64,000 nt of DNA. Origin: Paenibacillus phocaeensis (GTDB taxonomy: Bacteria; Bacillota; Bacilli; Paenibacillales; Paenibacillaceae). Positions 8,620 to 17,124 of the stretch are shown one piece after another. The stretch spans positions 74,831 through 138,830 of the forward strand of contig NZ_FCOQ01000033.1 in the NCBI RefSeq assembly GCF_900021165.1. Reading direction: 5' to 3'. A model generated the notes under the pieces. The model did no database searches. It saw only the letters and a program-made list of their open reading frames with translations, and had not been told where the DNA came from. A program made the translations under genes and the position numbers. Each line of letters opens with the position of its first letter. The first letter of the stretch is position 1.

Positions 8620-9216
8620 ATGGCTTACGCAGATCATTGTAATAGATCGAAAGAATCCCGGAATGAACTGGCTTCAAATCAAGCTAGGCTACAGAACTTG
8701 GAAAAGCCGGAACGAATACGCCAGCTTCCTCCTGAGCGGTTGTTGGATCTGTTGGCCCTAAAGGAAACAGACACCGTCCTTGACCTGGGGGCGGGAGGCG
8801 GATACTTCACCTTCCCCGCGGCACGCCGCACGGAGAACAAGGTTTACGCGGTCGATAATGATTCGTTCATGTTGGACATCCTGCAAGAACGCAGCCGAAT
8901 CTATGAAACCCCACAGGTGGAGATTCTTGCAGGGGACTTGGAGCATGTCCCGCTGGCTTCGTCATCTGTAGATGCCGCGATCGCTTCGCTTATCCTGCAT
9001 ATTTTGGAAGATCCGGCAGCCGGAATAAAGGAAATACGGCGCGTGATGAAGCCCGGCGCCAAAGGACTCGTCGTGGAATGGCTGCATCCCCGTCCGGACG
9101 GCAAACCCGGACACCGCATATCGCTAACAGAGATGGAGCGTCTTTTGCAGCCATCTACCGTTTTGTCCGTGCGTCAATGGGCGGATACTTATTATTCCAT
9201 TGTTTTCCAAAAATAG
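8620..9216 (+). CDS. Class I SAM-dependent methyltransferase
   Basis: The 198-residue protein has motif I VLDLGAGGGYFTFPAA at about 46-61, the acidic end of strand 2 (YAVDNDS), and motif post-II AGDLEHVPLASSSVDAAIASLILHILEDP. This is the Methyltransf_11/25 layout. GAAAGGAG precedes the start. The substrate is not identifiable from sequence. It stands alone between the gnd terminator and ung. Confidence 0.88.
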   Translation: MAYADHCNRSKESRNELASNQARLQNLEKPERIRQLPPERLLDLLALKETDTVLDLGAGGGYFTFPAARRTENKVYAVDNDSFMLDILQERSRIYETPQVEILAGDLEHVPLASSSVDAAIASLILHILEDPAAGIKEIRRVMKPGAKGLVVEWLHPRPDGKPGHRISLTEMERLLQPSTVLSVRQWADTYYSIVFQK

Positions 9217-9295
9217 GTTGAACGAATACGGGAGGAACTGTACGCATCGGTGTCGAATCTTTACTAATCTCGACGAAACTGAGGAGTGAAAGTGA

Positions 9296-9970
9296 TTGAT
9301 CATCCTGAAAAACGATTGGGCTCCTTACCTGGAGGCCGAATTCGAGAAACCGTACTATTTGCAGCTGCGTAAATTTTTGGCGAACGAATATAGAACTAAG
9401 ACGATTTATCCCGATATGTACGATATTTTCAACGCGCTTCATTATACTTCTTTCGCCGACGTCAAAGTCGTGATTCTGGGCCAGGACCCTTACCACGGGC
9501 CGGGGCAGGCGCACGGGCTCAGCTTCTCCGTCAAACCGGGCGTGAAAGCCCCTCCTTCCCTGCAAAATATGTTCAAGGAGCTGCGGGACGATTTGGGCTG
9601 CCGCATTCCCAATAACGGCTATTTGGTTCCGTGGGCGAAGCAAGGCGTACTGCTGCTCAACACCGTGCTGACCGTACAAGCCGAGACGCCGAATTCCCAT
9701 AAGGATAGAGGCTGGGAAAATTTCACGGACAAGGTGATCGAAACGTTGAACCAAAAGCAGGATCCGGTCGTATTTTTGCTGTGGGGCAGCCATGCGCAGA
9801 AAAAAGCGGCGCTGATCACCAACCGCAACCATCACCTGATCAAAACGCCGCACCCCAGCCCGCTGTCCGCCCACCGGGGATTCCTGGGCAGCAAGCCGTT
9901 TTCGCGAACGAACCAATTTTTGCGTGCTAAAGGGCTGGCCGAAATCGATTGGCAGATTCCCGATTTGTAA
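9296..9970 (+). CDS. ung: Uracil-DNA glycosylase, family 1
   Basis: Removes uracil from DNA in base-excision repair. The 224-residue product contains the catalytic water-activating motif GQDPYHGPGQAHGLSFSV with the Asp at about residue 64, and the C-terminal minor-groove loop HPSPLSAHRGFLG. No ATG fits the N-terminus: TTG 9296 follows GAGGAG (9281-9286) with 9-bp spacing and gives MIILKNDWAPYL, so a TTG start is assigned. It is followed by a decayed AraC-type gene on the same strand. Confidence 0.96.
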   Translation: MIILKNDWAPYLEAEFEKPYYLQLRKFLANEYRTKTIYPDMYDIFNALHYTSFADVKVVILGQDPYHGPGQAHGLSFSVKPGVKAPPSLQNMFKELRDDLGCRIPNNGYLVPWAKQGVLLLNTVLTVQAETPNSHKDRGWENFTDKVIETLNQKQDPVVFLLWGSHAQKKAALITNRNHHLIKTPHPSPLSAHRGFLGSKPFSRTNQFLRAKGLAEIDWQIPDL

Positions 9971-9994
9971 TCGGTGACTGAAAGGTGATTTCGC

Positions 9995-10179
9995 TTGGGA
10001 CCCGAAAACCGTATTTTTGCCGCCATCGAGGAGCTGGAACGGAATTTGTTCGAGGAGTTGAATATCGCAAAAGCGCAACAGGGCATTCGGTAAAGGAATA
10101 CGTGCGTAAGCGGCGGTTGTCCCAAGCTTTGGCCATGCTCAAGCACTCTAGCCGGAGCCTGAATGTTTTCCTGAAATAA
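9995..10179 (+). pseudogene. Remnant of an AraC-family regulator (internal deletion and frameshift)
   Basis: From TTG 9995 one frame reads IFAAIEELERNLFEELNIAKA, which is the start of an AraC DNA-binding domain (IEENLxEELxxEEIAKA pattern), and stops at 10091-10093. The next frame reads HSVKEYVRKRRLSQALAML, the later YIRKRRLxxA helix of the same domain, and stops at 10177-10179. About 15-20 residues that normally join these parts (the first recognition helix, S.yHFxRxF) are absent and the frame changes. The effector domain and second HTH are also missing, so the gene cannot be functional. It probably once paired with the convergent SDR gene. Confidence 0.7.
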
Positions 10180-10181
10180 AC

Positions 10182-10976
10182 TCAAACGATGCTTCGGACC
10201 AATCCCCCGTCGATCCGCAGCGAGGCCCCGTTGATCGCAGAAGACAGCGGGCTGCTGAGATAGGTGACGAAATGGGCGATTTCCTCCGGCCGGATCAGGC
10301 GCTGGATGATCGAGGTCGGCCGGTTTTCGGCCATAAACTTCTTTTCCGCTTCTTCGATCGTCAACTGCTCGTTCGGGTAGAGCGTATTCAGCATCGTCTC
10401 AACCCCCTCCGTCAACGTCGAGCCGGGCATGACCGTATTAACCGTGACGGCGGTTCCTTTCGTCAGCTCGGCCAAACTGCGGGACAACGACAGTTGCATC
10501 GTTTTCGTGGCGCTATAATGCGCCATTTCCAGCGACGGCATGACCGCCGCTTCGCTGGCGATAAAGATGACCCGGCCTGTTTGCTTCTCCAGCATCCGCT
10601 TCAAGTACCCGCGGGCCAACCGGACCCCGCTCATCACGTTGACTTCAAAGAACCTGAACCATTCATCGTCGGGAATGTCAAAATATTCGGCGGGTTCGAA
10701 AATGCCGAGATTGTTGATCAAAATGTCCAGGTCCGGATGTTCTTCCATCACCTTGCGGCAGCCTTCCTCCGTGCCGAGGTCGGCGGCCGCCGGCTTCAGA
10801 ACGGCAGCCGGATGCTGCGCCCGGATTTCCGCAATCACCTGCTCGACCTTCTCCGCGCTCCGGCCGTTGACGAGCACGGTCGCCCCTTCCGCCGCCAGCG
10901 AGGCGGCGATCGCTTTGCCGATGCCGGCCGTGGAACCGGTGACGAGCGCTATTTTCCCTTTCAATTGCAAATCCAT
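10182..10976 (-). CDS. Short-chain dehydrogenase/reductase (SDR family)
   Basis: Classical SDR of 264 residues from ATG 10976, which has AGGAGG 8 bp upstream; the in-frame TTG at 10982 is too close to that site. It has the cofactor motif TGSTAGIGKAIA, NNLG (usually NNAG) at the end of strand 4, the catalytic Ser in IFIASEAAV, YSATK with catalytic Tyr/Lys, and a C-terminal INGASLRIDGG. The substrate is unknown. The acidic/basic pattern after strand 2 (VNGRSAEKV) suggests NADP(H), which is only a hint. Confidence 0.92.
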   Translation of the reverse strand: MDLQLKGKIALVTGSTAGIGKAIAASLAAEGATVLVNGRSAEKVEQVIAEIRAQHPAAVLKPAAADLGTEEGCRKVMEEHPDLDILINNLGIFEPAEYFDIPDDEWFRFFEVNVMSGVRLARGYLKRMLEKQTGRVIFIASEAAVMPSLEMAHYSATKTMQLSLSRSLAELTKGTAVTVNTVMPGSTLTEGVETMLNTLYPNEQLTIEEAEKKFMAENRPTSIIQRLIRPEEIAHFVTYLSSPLSSAINGASLRIDGGLVRSIV

Positions 10977-11119
10977 GTTCAATACCTCCTCGGAAGTTCT
11001 CCATCAGTTATGTTATTATGCACCTTGGGGCTCAAAACGAACAGTACGCACTTTAAAGTAACATAAGCACATAGAAGTTCCTGACGTAAACCCATTTCTT
11101 TGTAAAAGGGGACAAAGGC

Positions 11120-11674
11120 ATGAAGCATTTAGCCAACAGCCTTACTCTAAGCCGAATGATCCTTTCACTGCTGCTGATTTTGATGATGAACCGACCGATC
11201 CTTTTTATTATCACCTATTGCCTGGCCGGACTAACCGATGTGTTGGACGGGCAGATTGCGCGCAAAACGAATACGGCCAGCGAATTGGGGGCCAAGTTGG
11301 ATTCGCTGGCCGATATGCTGATGTATGGCGTGATCGCTTCGGCGTTGATCATCTGGACGGGCGAAGGAATGAAGAGCGTATGGCCGTACCTGTGCATCGC
11401 CATCGCCATCCGAATCGCGGCGCTTCTCTTCGCCGCTTACCGCTATCGAACTTTAGCCATGATTCATACCCTGGGAAACAAGGCAACCGGACTAGTCGTA
11501 TTTTTCGCTCCTTTGATGATATTTTCACCGCATTACGCCGCTTCGGCGTTTCGTATCGTATGTATCGTATCCAGTCTCGCCGCCGCGGAGGAACTATTAA
11601 TCCATCTGACCTCTCGGGAGCTCGACTTGAACCGAAAAAGCTTCTTTAGGTCAAACCCTACTTCGCCCGACTGA
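11120..11674 (+). CDS. CDP-alcohol phosphatidyltransferase family protein
   Basis: An integral membrane enzyme of 184 residues with the catalytic signature DG-x2-AR-x8-G-x3-D-x3-D (residues from DGQIARK through KLDSLAD, about 42-64). Hydrophobic stretches at about 8-38, 71-110 and 124-160 are consistent with five or six membrane segments. Family members transfer a phosphatidyl group from CDP-diacylglycerol to an alcohol such as glycerol 3-phosphate. It resembles short PgsA-like proteins, but the acceptor cannot be assigned. It stands alone with a modest AAGGGG site upstream. Confidence 0.88.
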   Translation: MKHLANSLTLSRMILSLLLILMMNRPILFIITYCLAGLTDVLDGQIARKTNTASELGAKLDSLADMLMYGVIASALIIWTGEGMKSVWPYLCIAIAIRIAALLFAAYRYRTLAMIHTLGNKATGLVVFFAPLMIFSPHYAASAFRIVCIVSSLAAAEELLIHLTSRELDLNRKSFFRSNPTSPD

Positions 11675-11686
11675 CCTGACTCCTAC

Positions 11687-12096
11687 TCAGCCCATCCCTT
11701 CCGCCAGCGAAACCAGCTTGTTAACCGTCTTCCAATTGCGCACGGTGGCGGATGCGTCCAGCTTATGCATGTTGGCAGCCAGCTTGGAGTTCCGGACGCT
11801 GTCGGAGAACAGCAGATACACCTCCCTGCCAGCCGTGCGGAATTGCTCCTTCTCGTTCGCGTAGGGAGCAAAACGATCCAACGCTTCCGCCGAAGCCGAT
11901 TCCGCCGCGGACACCTCCTCCGCCGTAAACGGGCAGCCTGCCGCCACGGCGCGCAGCTCTGACGCCGTTCTTAGCACGACCGGGACGTTCAGACCAAAAT
12001 CCTGGCGGATGACCTGTTCCGCTTCAACTCCGCCATTTTGACGATATTTTTGCCGCCGACGTTAATGCCCCGCAGCAGCGCGATATGAATGGTCAT
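11687..12096 (-). pseudogene. DUF1697 family protein, disrupted by internal deletion
   Basis: ATG 12096 begins MTIHIALLRGINVGGKNIVK, the diagnostic start of DUF1697 proteins, then MAEL. The frame then breaks. A second frame continues EAEQVIRQDFGLNVPVVLRTASELRAV and runs to the normal C-terminus at 11687. The region usually containing the RTYIQSGNV motif, about 45-55 residues, is missing at the junction. The combined size, about 136 codons, is short of the family's usual 175-180. DUF1697 function is not established. Confidence 0.75.
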
Positions 12097-12698
12097 GGCC
12101 GTCCGATTCCCCGCTAGTTTTACAACTTACACTTAGTTAGCCCGCTTTAGCTCAATAATCAGAAACTAAGCACTAGCGTTGCATTAAAGGTTTCAAGTTA
12201 AGCCAGCACCTTTTGGCGTTAGATCAACACTTGCCGTCCGGAAGCTTTGCACCATTATCCCATTTGATCAGGTAACAGGGAAACCGACAAGCCTCGGAGA
12301 AAGGGAAGAAAATATTGGGGGTTTAGACTGCAGCAAAATCACAGTATTTTCGTTTCAACTGCCTCTTGTCATGGATCTCCACCCCGGTCTGCTGCACTTC
12401 TCCTAGCCCCCGACCTTTACTCCCTTAACGAAAGGGATAATCGTGCAAAGCAGCATGCAGAGACAACAAGACTCGAACCCACTTCATCCGCCGAAAACCC
12501 GGCATATAGGCTTAACAGGAAGCCATGTATCGAAATAACTGGAAAAAGTCATGTTAATTTTAATTAAACTGGCAGATTTTCACTAGACAAGTATCTATTA
12601 TCTCTTGAACCGAACCAATAGAAAAAAGCCCTATCCTAAGGATTAATTTCTTGCCTAAAGCCACAGGAGATAACCTATCAGTCGATGACTATGGCAGT
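12097..12698. other. Gene-free stretch containing an inverted-repeat-bounded element
   Basis: No convincing gene is seen on either strand. The recognisable structure is the pair of inverted arms at 12244-12268 and 12431-12451, entered separately. The rest has no clear coding or RNA signature. Confidence 0.5.
12244..12451. repeat. Non-coding element with ~25-bp inverted ends (copy 1, 208 bp)
   Basis: The left arm, GCTTTGCAC-C-ATTATCCC then ATTTGAT (12244-12268), is an inverted match to the right arm, AAAGGGATAAT-C-GTGCAAAGC (12431-12451). The same arms bound a 440-bp element at 40821-41260. The interior encodes nothing recognisable. The layout resembles a miniature inverted-repeat element, but no target-site duplication could be established. 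Confidence 0.55.
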
Positions 12699-13247
12699 TC
12701 AAATGATAAACCTTCGATCCAGATTTTCCGTAAACGTCTTGAGGGTATTCGCCAGTTGATGCTCGTAATACGGCAAATCTTTCAATACTTCCGCCCTGAT
12801 TACGCGGACTTGGGTAAATTTATGTTTGTAAATTTGGTTATGATTTTCGATAAAATAACTGCGGCATCGCTGCACCCCGTAGTCCTCGACAGCATCCAAA
12901 AAAGCGGCCGTTCGTGATCCAACAAGCCACTGGAATAACTTTTGAGGATTTGGAAGAAATTCCGGTTTAATAGGTAGAGCGTCTTCGTTAAAACAGGATG
13001 CTTCACGTTATATTTCCGAGCAGGTAAAACAGCCTGGTAAAATAAATCTTCAACCTGTCTTCCAGGTCGCTGCTGAAGGCAATTTCCTGATATTGATTTT
13101 GATCCACCACAAAAAAGCTGATGAAATGGGAATTTAAAAAGAGATTTTTATACTTGGAGAATAAGTCCCTTAAATAGAAATGATCCTGCTTATCGATCTC
13201 GTCAATCACGAGGATCAACTGATACCCCTCTTCTTTCGCCAGCCGCC
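12699..13247 (-). pseudogene. Truncated, frameshifted P-loop ATPase fragment
   Basis: On the minus strand a frame reads KEEGYQLILVIDEIDKQDH (Walker-B-like LILVIDEID), then about 60 residues ending FTRLFYLLGNI, and hits a stop near 13003. A different frame continues immediately with coherent protein, REASCFNEDALPIKPEFLPN to ENLDRRFII, ending at 12699. One frameshift therefore separates two matching halves, and the N-terminal part with Walker A is absent. The frame is also closed by TAA just upstream. It looks like the C-terminal part of an AAA/KAP-like ATPase; the exact family is not assigned. Confidence 0.6.
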
Positions 13248-13253
13248 TTTATA

Positions 13254-13346
13254 GGTCCGACAATCGATAGCGTCATGCGCATCCTGGCGGCGAATCCGGG
13301 CCTCGACCCGAGCAACCTGCAAATCGGGCAGGTCCTCTGCATCTTT
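13254..13346 (+). pseudogene. LysM-domain fragment
   Basis: The plus strand encodes about 31 residues ending RILAANPGLDPSNLQIGQ and VLCIF, which is the second half of a LysM peptidoglycan-binding repeat of the NPGLDPxNLxVGQxICIP type common in Bacillales spore and wall proteins. No start, signal sequence or further repeat is attached. It abuts the truncated ATPase fragment on the other strand, marking a rearrangement point. Confidence 0.6.
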
Positions 13347-13569
13347 TTTGATATATATATGTATTTTTATAGAAACTTTACTGTTAATTATAGAAGATAA
13401 ATACATTTTTGGGTATATTGTGAATAGGGCGATGTTTTTATTACCCTCTATCCCCAGTCAGCGCGTCCTCCACTCTTTCCTGAAGGCGAGGTGAACGGGC
13501 TGTTTTTTGTCTATCGCTAAGGCACGTTTGTTTTTACTAGAATCACTCAAAAGGAGGATGAAATCGGCT

Positions 13570-16299
13570 ATGGGCAAATGGATGAAGAAAAGCGGAGCTT
13601 TGTCTTTCAGTTTTTTGTTAGCGCTTACAGGTTATTGGAGCTCTTTTGCTCCCGCCGCGAACGCGGCGGCATCCGATTACAATTACGCCGAGGCGCTGCA
13701 AAAATCGATTTATTTCTACGAATCGCAGCGTTCCGGCGATCTCCCGGATAACAACCGCGTGGAATGGCGCGGCGACTCCGGGCTCCAGGACGGGGCGGAT
13801 GTCCACCATGATCTGACGGGAGGATGGTACGATGCCGGGGACCACGTCAAATTCGGATTTCCCATGGCTTCGACCGCGACGATGCTCGCCTGGTCCGTTT
13901 ATGAGTACAGGGAAGGATATGAACAGTCCGGCCAACTCGAAGAAATTTTGGACAACATCCGGTGGGCAACTGATTATTTCATGAAAGCCCACACGGCTCC
14001 AAACGAGCTGTACGGCCAGATTGGGAACGGCACCGCGGACCACAACTGGTGGGGTCCGGCGGAAGTCATGCCGATGCAGCGTCCGGCCTACAAAATCGAC
14101 ACCGCCCATCCCGGCTCCGATCTGGCCGGGGAGACGGCCGCCGCGCTTGCCGCTTCTTCGATTATTTTTCGGGACAGCGATTCGGCTTATGCGGACAAGC
14201 TGCTTCGGCATGCGAAGGAATTGTACGATTTTGCCGACCAATATCGCGGGAATTATTCCGACAGCATCACCGATGCCAAACAGTTCTACAACTCTTGGAG
14301 CGGATACGCAGATGAGCTAAGCTGGGGCGCCGTTTGGCTGTACTTGGCGACGAACGATCAAGCCTACCTCGACAAAGCCGTCGCCGCCAGCAAGCTTTGG
14401 GGCACCAATCAACAAGGCGATTGGGACTATAAATGGACGCATGCCTGGGACGACAAGCATTACGGCGCGCAATTGCTGCTGGCCCGGATCACCGGCGATG
14501 CCAAGTTCGTTCAGTCGACGGAACGAAACATGGAATTCTGGACGACCGGGGTTGCAGGAACGGGAGAACGCGTCACGTATACGCCGGGCGGTCTGGCCCA
14601 TCTCGATCAATGGGGCGCGCTGCGTTATGCCGCCAACCAGGCGTTTCTCGCTTTTGTGTATTCCGATTGGGTGAGCGATCCCGCGAAGCAAAAAAACGCG
14701 CGTTCATTCGCCGAAAAGCAAATTTTGTACATGCTTGGCGACAACCCGCGGAACAGCAGCTACGTGATCGGATTCGGCAACAATCCGCCGCAGCACCCGC
14801 ATCACCGCACTTCCCACGGTTCCTGGGCCGACAGCCAAAACGTGCCGGAGAATCACCGCCACATCCTGTACGGCGCACTCGTCGGTGGTCCTTCCAGTAC
14901 CGATGCTTACACCGATTCCATCGGGGATTACGTCTCCAATGAAGTTGCGACCGACTATAACGCCGGCTTCACCGGCGCTTTGGCCAAAATGATGATCCTG
15001 CACGGCCAGGGCCGGCAGCCTCTCCCCACGTTCCCCGCTCCGGAGACGCGCGAGGATGAAATGTTCGTCGAGGCTTCGGTCAATGCCAGCGGCAGCAATT
15101 TCGTGGAAATCCGCGCACTGCTGAACAACCGCTCCGGCTGGCCGGCGCGCGCCAGCGAAAATCTGTCCTTTCACTACTACCTGGATCTCAGCGAAGCGAT
15201 CGAAGCCGGTTACGGTCCCGAGGACATTACCGTGACGGCTGGAGGCTACAATCAAGGAGCAACGGTATCCGAGCTGCGGCCGTATGATGCGAACAATCAT
15301 ATCTATTACACAACGATTGACTTTTCCGGGACGCGCATTTATCCCGGCGGCCAATCCGCTTTCCGCAAGGAAGTGCAGTTCCGCATCGCCGCGCCGCTGA
15401 ACACGAACTTCTGGAACAACGCCAATGACTTCTCGTTCCAGGGCGTGGCCACAGGCGGAGCGGCTCCGGTGAAAACACCGTATATGCCGGTGTTCGACGC
15501 CGGGGTACTTGTATTTGGAGAATTTCCTGCCGGGGGCGGAAATCCGGGAGAACCGACGGTACCGGCGGCGCCACGGAACGTCAAGGCCGTGGCCGGCGAC
15601 GGCACTGTGCAACTGTCCTGGAACGCAGTCAGCGGGGCCGAAGATTATGTGATCAAAAGATCGATAACCGGTGGCGGCCCTTACGAGACCGTCGGAACAT
15701 CGGACGTACCGGGCTTCACCGACGCTGGGCTCGTTAACGATACGACGTATTATTACCTCGTTGCCGCTAGGAACAGCGTCGGGGAGAGCGTCTCTTCGGC
15801 TCAAGTCAGTGCCAAGCCGCACACGACCCCGATTCCGTCGGACAGCGATTTGAAGGTTCAGTATCGCACGAATGACACGAACCCCGGCGACAATCAGATC
15901 CGGGCGCAATTCCGGATCGTCAACGATGGGGAGGAACGCGTGGACCTCAAGGATGTGAGGCTGCGTTATTATTTTACGGTCGACGGCGACAAACCCCAGC
16001 AGTTCCATTGCGATTATGCGGCCATCGGCAGCGGCAATGTGAACGGCAGCTTCGCGAAGCTGGACGAGGGCTTGCCGGGGGCCGACTATTATCTGGAGGT
16101 ATCCTTCGACCCCGGTGCGGGCAGTCTGGCCCCCGGCACGGACAGCGGAGAAATTCAGGTTCGCTTCAATAAGACGGACTGGTCGAATTACAGCGAATCG
16201 GACGACTTTTCTTATGATGGGACCAAAACTTCGTATGTCGATTGGGAGCGCGTTCCGGCGTATTTGAACGGCACACTGGTTTGGGGACTTGAACCTTAA
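13570..16299 (+). CDS. Secreted processive endoglucanase, GH9-CBM3c-FN3-CBM3b
   Basis: A cellulase of about 909 residues. ATG 13570 is 12 bp after AGGAGG; an ATG at 13558 abuts the site and is unlikely. A signal peptide ends at about ANA-A-ASDYN. The GH9 catalytic module (about 35-490) has YDAGDHVKFGFP with the catalytic base Asp, signature VIGFGNNPPQHPHHRTSH, and the proton donor in NEVATDYNAGFTGAL. Next come a CBM3c-type module (about 505-660), a Gly/Pro linker, an FN3 domain (PAAPRNVKAVAGDGTVQLSW onward) and a C-terminal CBM3 (LKVQYRTNDTNPGDNQIR to YLNGTLVWG). This order is known for processive GH9 enzymes such as Paenibacillus Cel9B. No other cellulase gene is nearby. A terminator follows. 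Confidence 0.95.
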   Translation: MGKWMKKSGALSFSFLLALTGYWSSFAPAANAAASDYNYAEALQKSIYFYESQRSGDLPDNNRVEWRGDSGLQDGADVHHDLTGGWYDAGDHVKFGFPMASTATMLAWSVYEYREGYEQSGQLEEILDNIRWATDYFMKAHTAPNELYGQIGNGTADHNWWGPAEVMPMQRPAYKIDTAHPGSDLAGETAAALAASSIIFRDSDSAYADKLLRHAKELYDFADQYRGNYSDSITDAKQFYNSWSGYADELSWGAVWLYLATNDQAYLDKAVAASKLWGTNQQGDWDYKWTHAWDDKHYGAQLLLARITGDAKFVQSTERNMEFWTTGVAGTGERVTYTPGGLAHLDQWGALRYAANQAFLAFVYSDWVSDPAKQKNARSFAEKQILYMLGDNPRNSSYVIGFGNNPPQHPHHRTSHGSWADSQNVPENHRHILYGALVGGPSSTDAYTDSIGDYVSNEVATDYNAGFTGALAKMMILHGQGRQPLPTFPAPETREDEMFVEASVNASGSNFVEIRALLNNRSGWPARASENLSFHYYLDLSEAIEAGYGPEDITVTAGGYNQGATVSELRPYDANNHIYYTTIDFSGTRIYPGGQSAFRKEVQFRIAAPLNTNFWNNANDFSFQGVATGGAAPVKTPYMPVFDAGVLVFGEFPAGGGNPGEPTVPAAPRNVKAVAGDGTVQLSWNAVSGAEDYVIKRSITGGGPYETVGTSDVPGFTDAGLVNDTTYYYLVAARNSVGESVSSAQVSAKPHTTPIPSDSDLKVQYRTNDTNPGDNQIRAQFRIVNDGEERVDLKDVRLRYYFTVDGDKPQQFHCDYAAIGSGNVNGSFAKLDEGLPGADYYLEVSFDPGAGSLAPGTDSGEIQVRFNKTDWSNYSESDDFSYDGTKTSYVDWERVPAYLNGTLVWGLEP

Positions 16300-16337
16300 G
16301 CGATATTCAAGAAATAGAGAGTTGTCCAAATTATCCA

Positions 16338-16367
16338 GGCCCGGCACTTTTTCTGCCGGGCCGTTTT
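16338..16367. terminator. Terminator between the cellulase gene and the ABC operon
   Basis: A perfect 9-bp stem, GGCCCGGCA / TGCCGGGCC, is followed by GTTTTC on the plus strand and by T-rich sequence on the minus strand. It lies between two convergent genes and could serve both. Confidence 0.8.
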
Positions 16368-16371
16368 CAAT

Positions 16372-17106
16372 TCACTTCAACGTCCGCTTCAAAAACTCCC
16401 GTGTCCGCTCCGTCTTCGGTTCATTGAAGATCTGCTCCGGCGTTCCCTCCTCGGCGATCACGCCCTGGTCCATAAACACAACCCGGTCGGACACCTCCCG
16501 AGCGAACTCCATCTCATGGGTGACGACGATCATCGTCAGTCCGGAGAAGGCCAGCTCCTTCATCACCTTCAGCACCTCGCCCACCATCTCGGGGTCCAGC
16601 GCCGAGGTCGGCTCGTCGAACAGCAGCACGTCCGGGTCCATGGACAAGGCGCGGGCGATCGCCACCCGCTGCTTCTGTCCGCCGGAGAGCTGCTTCGGCT
16701 TGGCGTGAATATATTGCTCCATGCCAACATCCCGCAAGTATTTCATGGCGATCTCGGTGGCCGCTTCCTTGGAGCGCTTCAGCACCTTGACTTGGCCCAC
16801 GACGCAGTTGCTGAGCGCGTCATGATTGTTGAACAGGTTAAACTGCTGAAAAACCATCCCCAAATGCCGGCGATACGACGAGACCTTGTGCGTATCCCCC
16901 AGGATATTGGTGCCGTTGTAGACAATCTCCCCGCCGCTTGGCTTCTCCAGCAGATTGATGCAGCGGAGCAGCGTCGATTTGCCGGATCCGGAGGAGCCGA
17001 TGATGCTGACGACCTCCCCCTTGCTGACCGACAGATTGATATCCTTCAGCACCTCGTGGGTACCGAAAAATTTGCTCAAATGCCGAATTTCGATGACCTT
17101 TTCCAT
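16372..17106 (-). CDS. Polar amino acid (probably lysine) ABC transporter, ATP-binding protein
   Basis: The 244-residue ATPase starts at ATG 17106, six bases after AGGAG. It has Walker A GSSGSGKST, Q-loop VFQQFNLF, signature LSGGQKQRVAIARAL, Walker B VLLFDEPTSALDPE and H-loop VVTHEM. This is the GlnQ/HisP class. It is the last gene of a binding protein-permease-ATPase operon whose leader is a lysine riboswitch, so it most likely energises lysine uptake. The substrate is inferred from the riboswitch, not from the ATPase. Confidence 0.94.
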   Translation of the reverse strand: MEKVIEIRHLSKFFGTHEVLKDINLSVSKGEVVSIIGSSGSGKSTLLRCINLLEKPSGGEIVYNGTNILGDTHKVSSYRRHLGMVFQQFNLFNNHDALSNCVVGQVKVLKRSKEAATEIAMKYLRDVGMEQYIHAKPKQLSGGQKQRVAIARALSMDPDVLLFDEPTSALDPEMVGEVLKVMKELAFSGLTMIVVTHEMEFAREVSDRVVFMDQGVIAEEGTPEQIFNEPKTERTREFLKRTLK

Positions 17107-17124
17107 CCTCACTCCTGCTTTCTG

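Noticed and set aside
6934..8637. A 567-residue open frame opposite gnd
   Set aside because: It is the antisense shadow of a highly conserved enzyme gene and shows no recognisable domain.
14704..16347. A 547-residue open frame opposite the cellulase gene
   Set aside because: It is antisense to a clearly coding, motif-rich gene, and has no family features; it results from GC-biased codon use.
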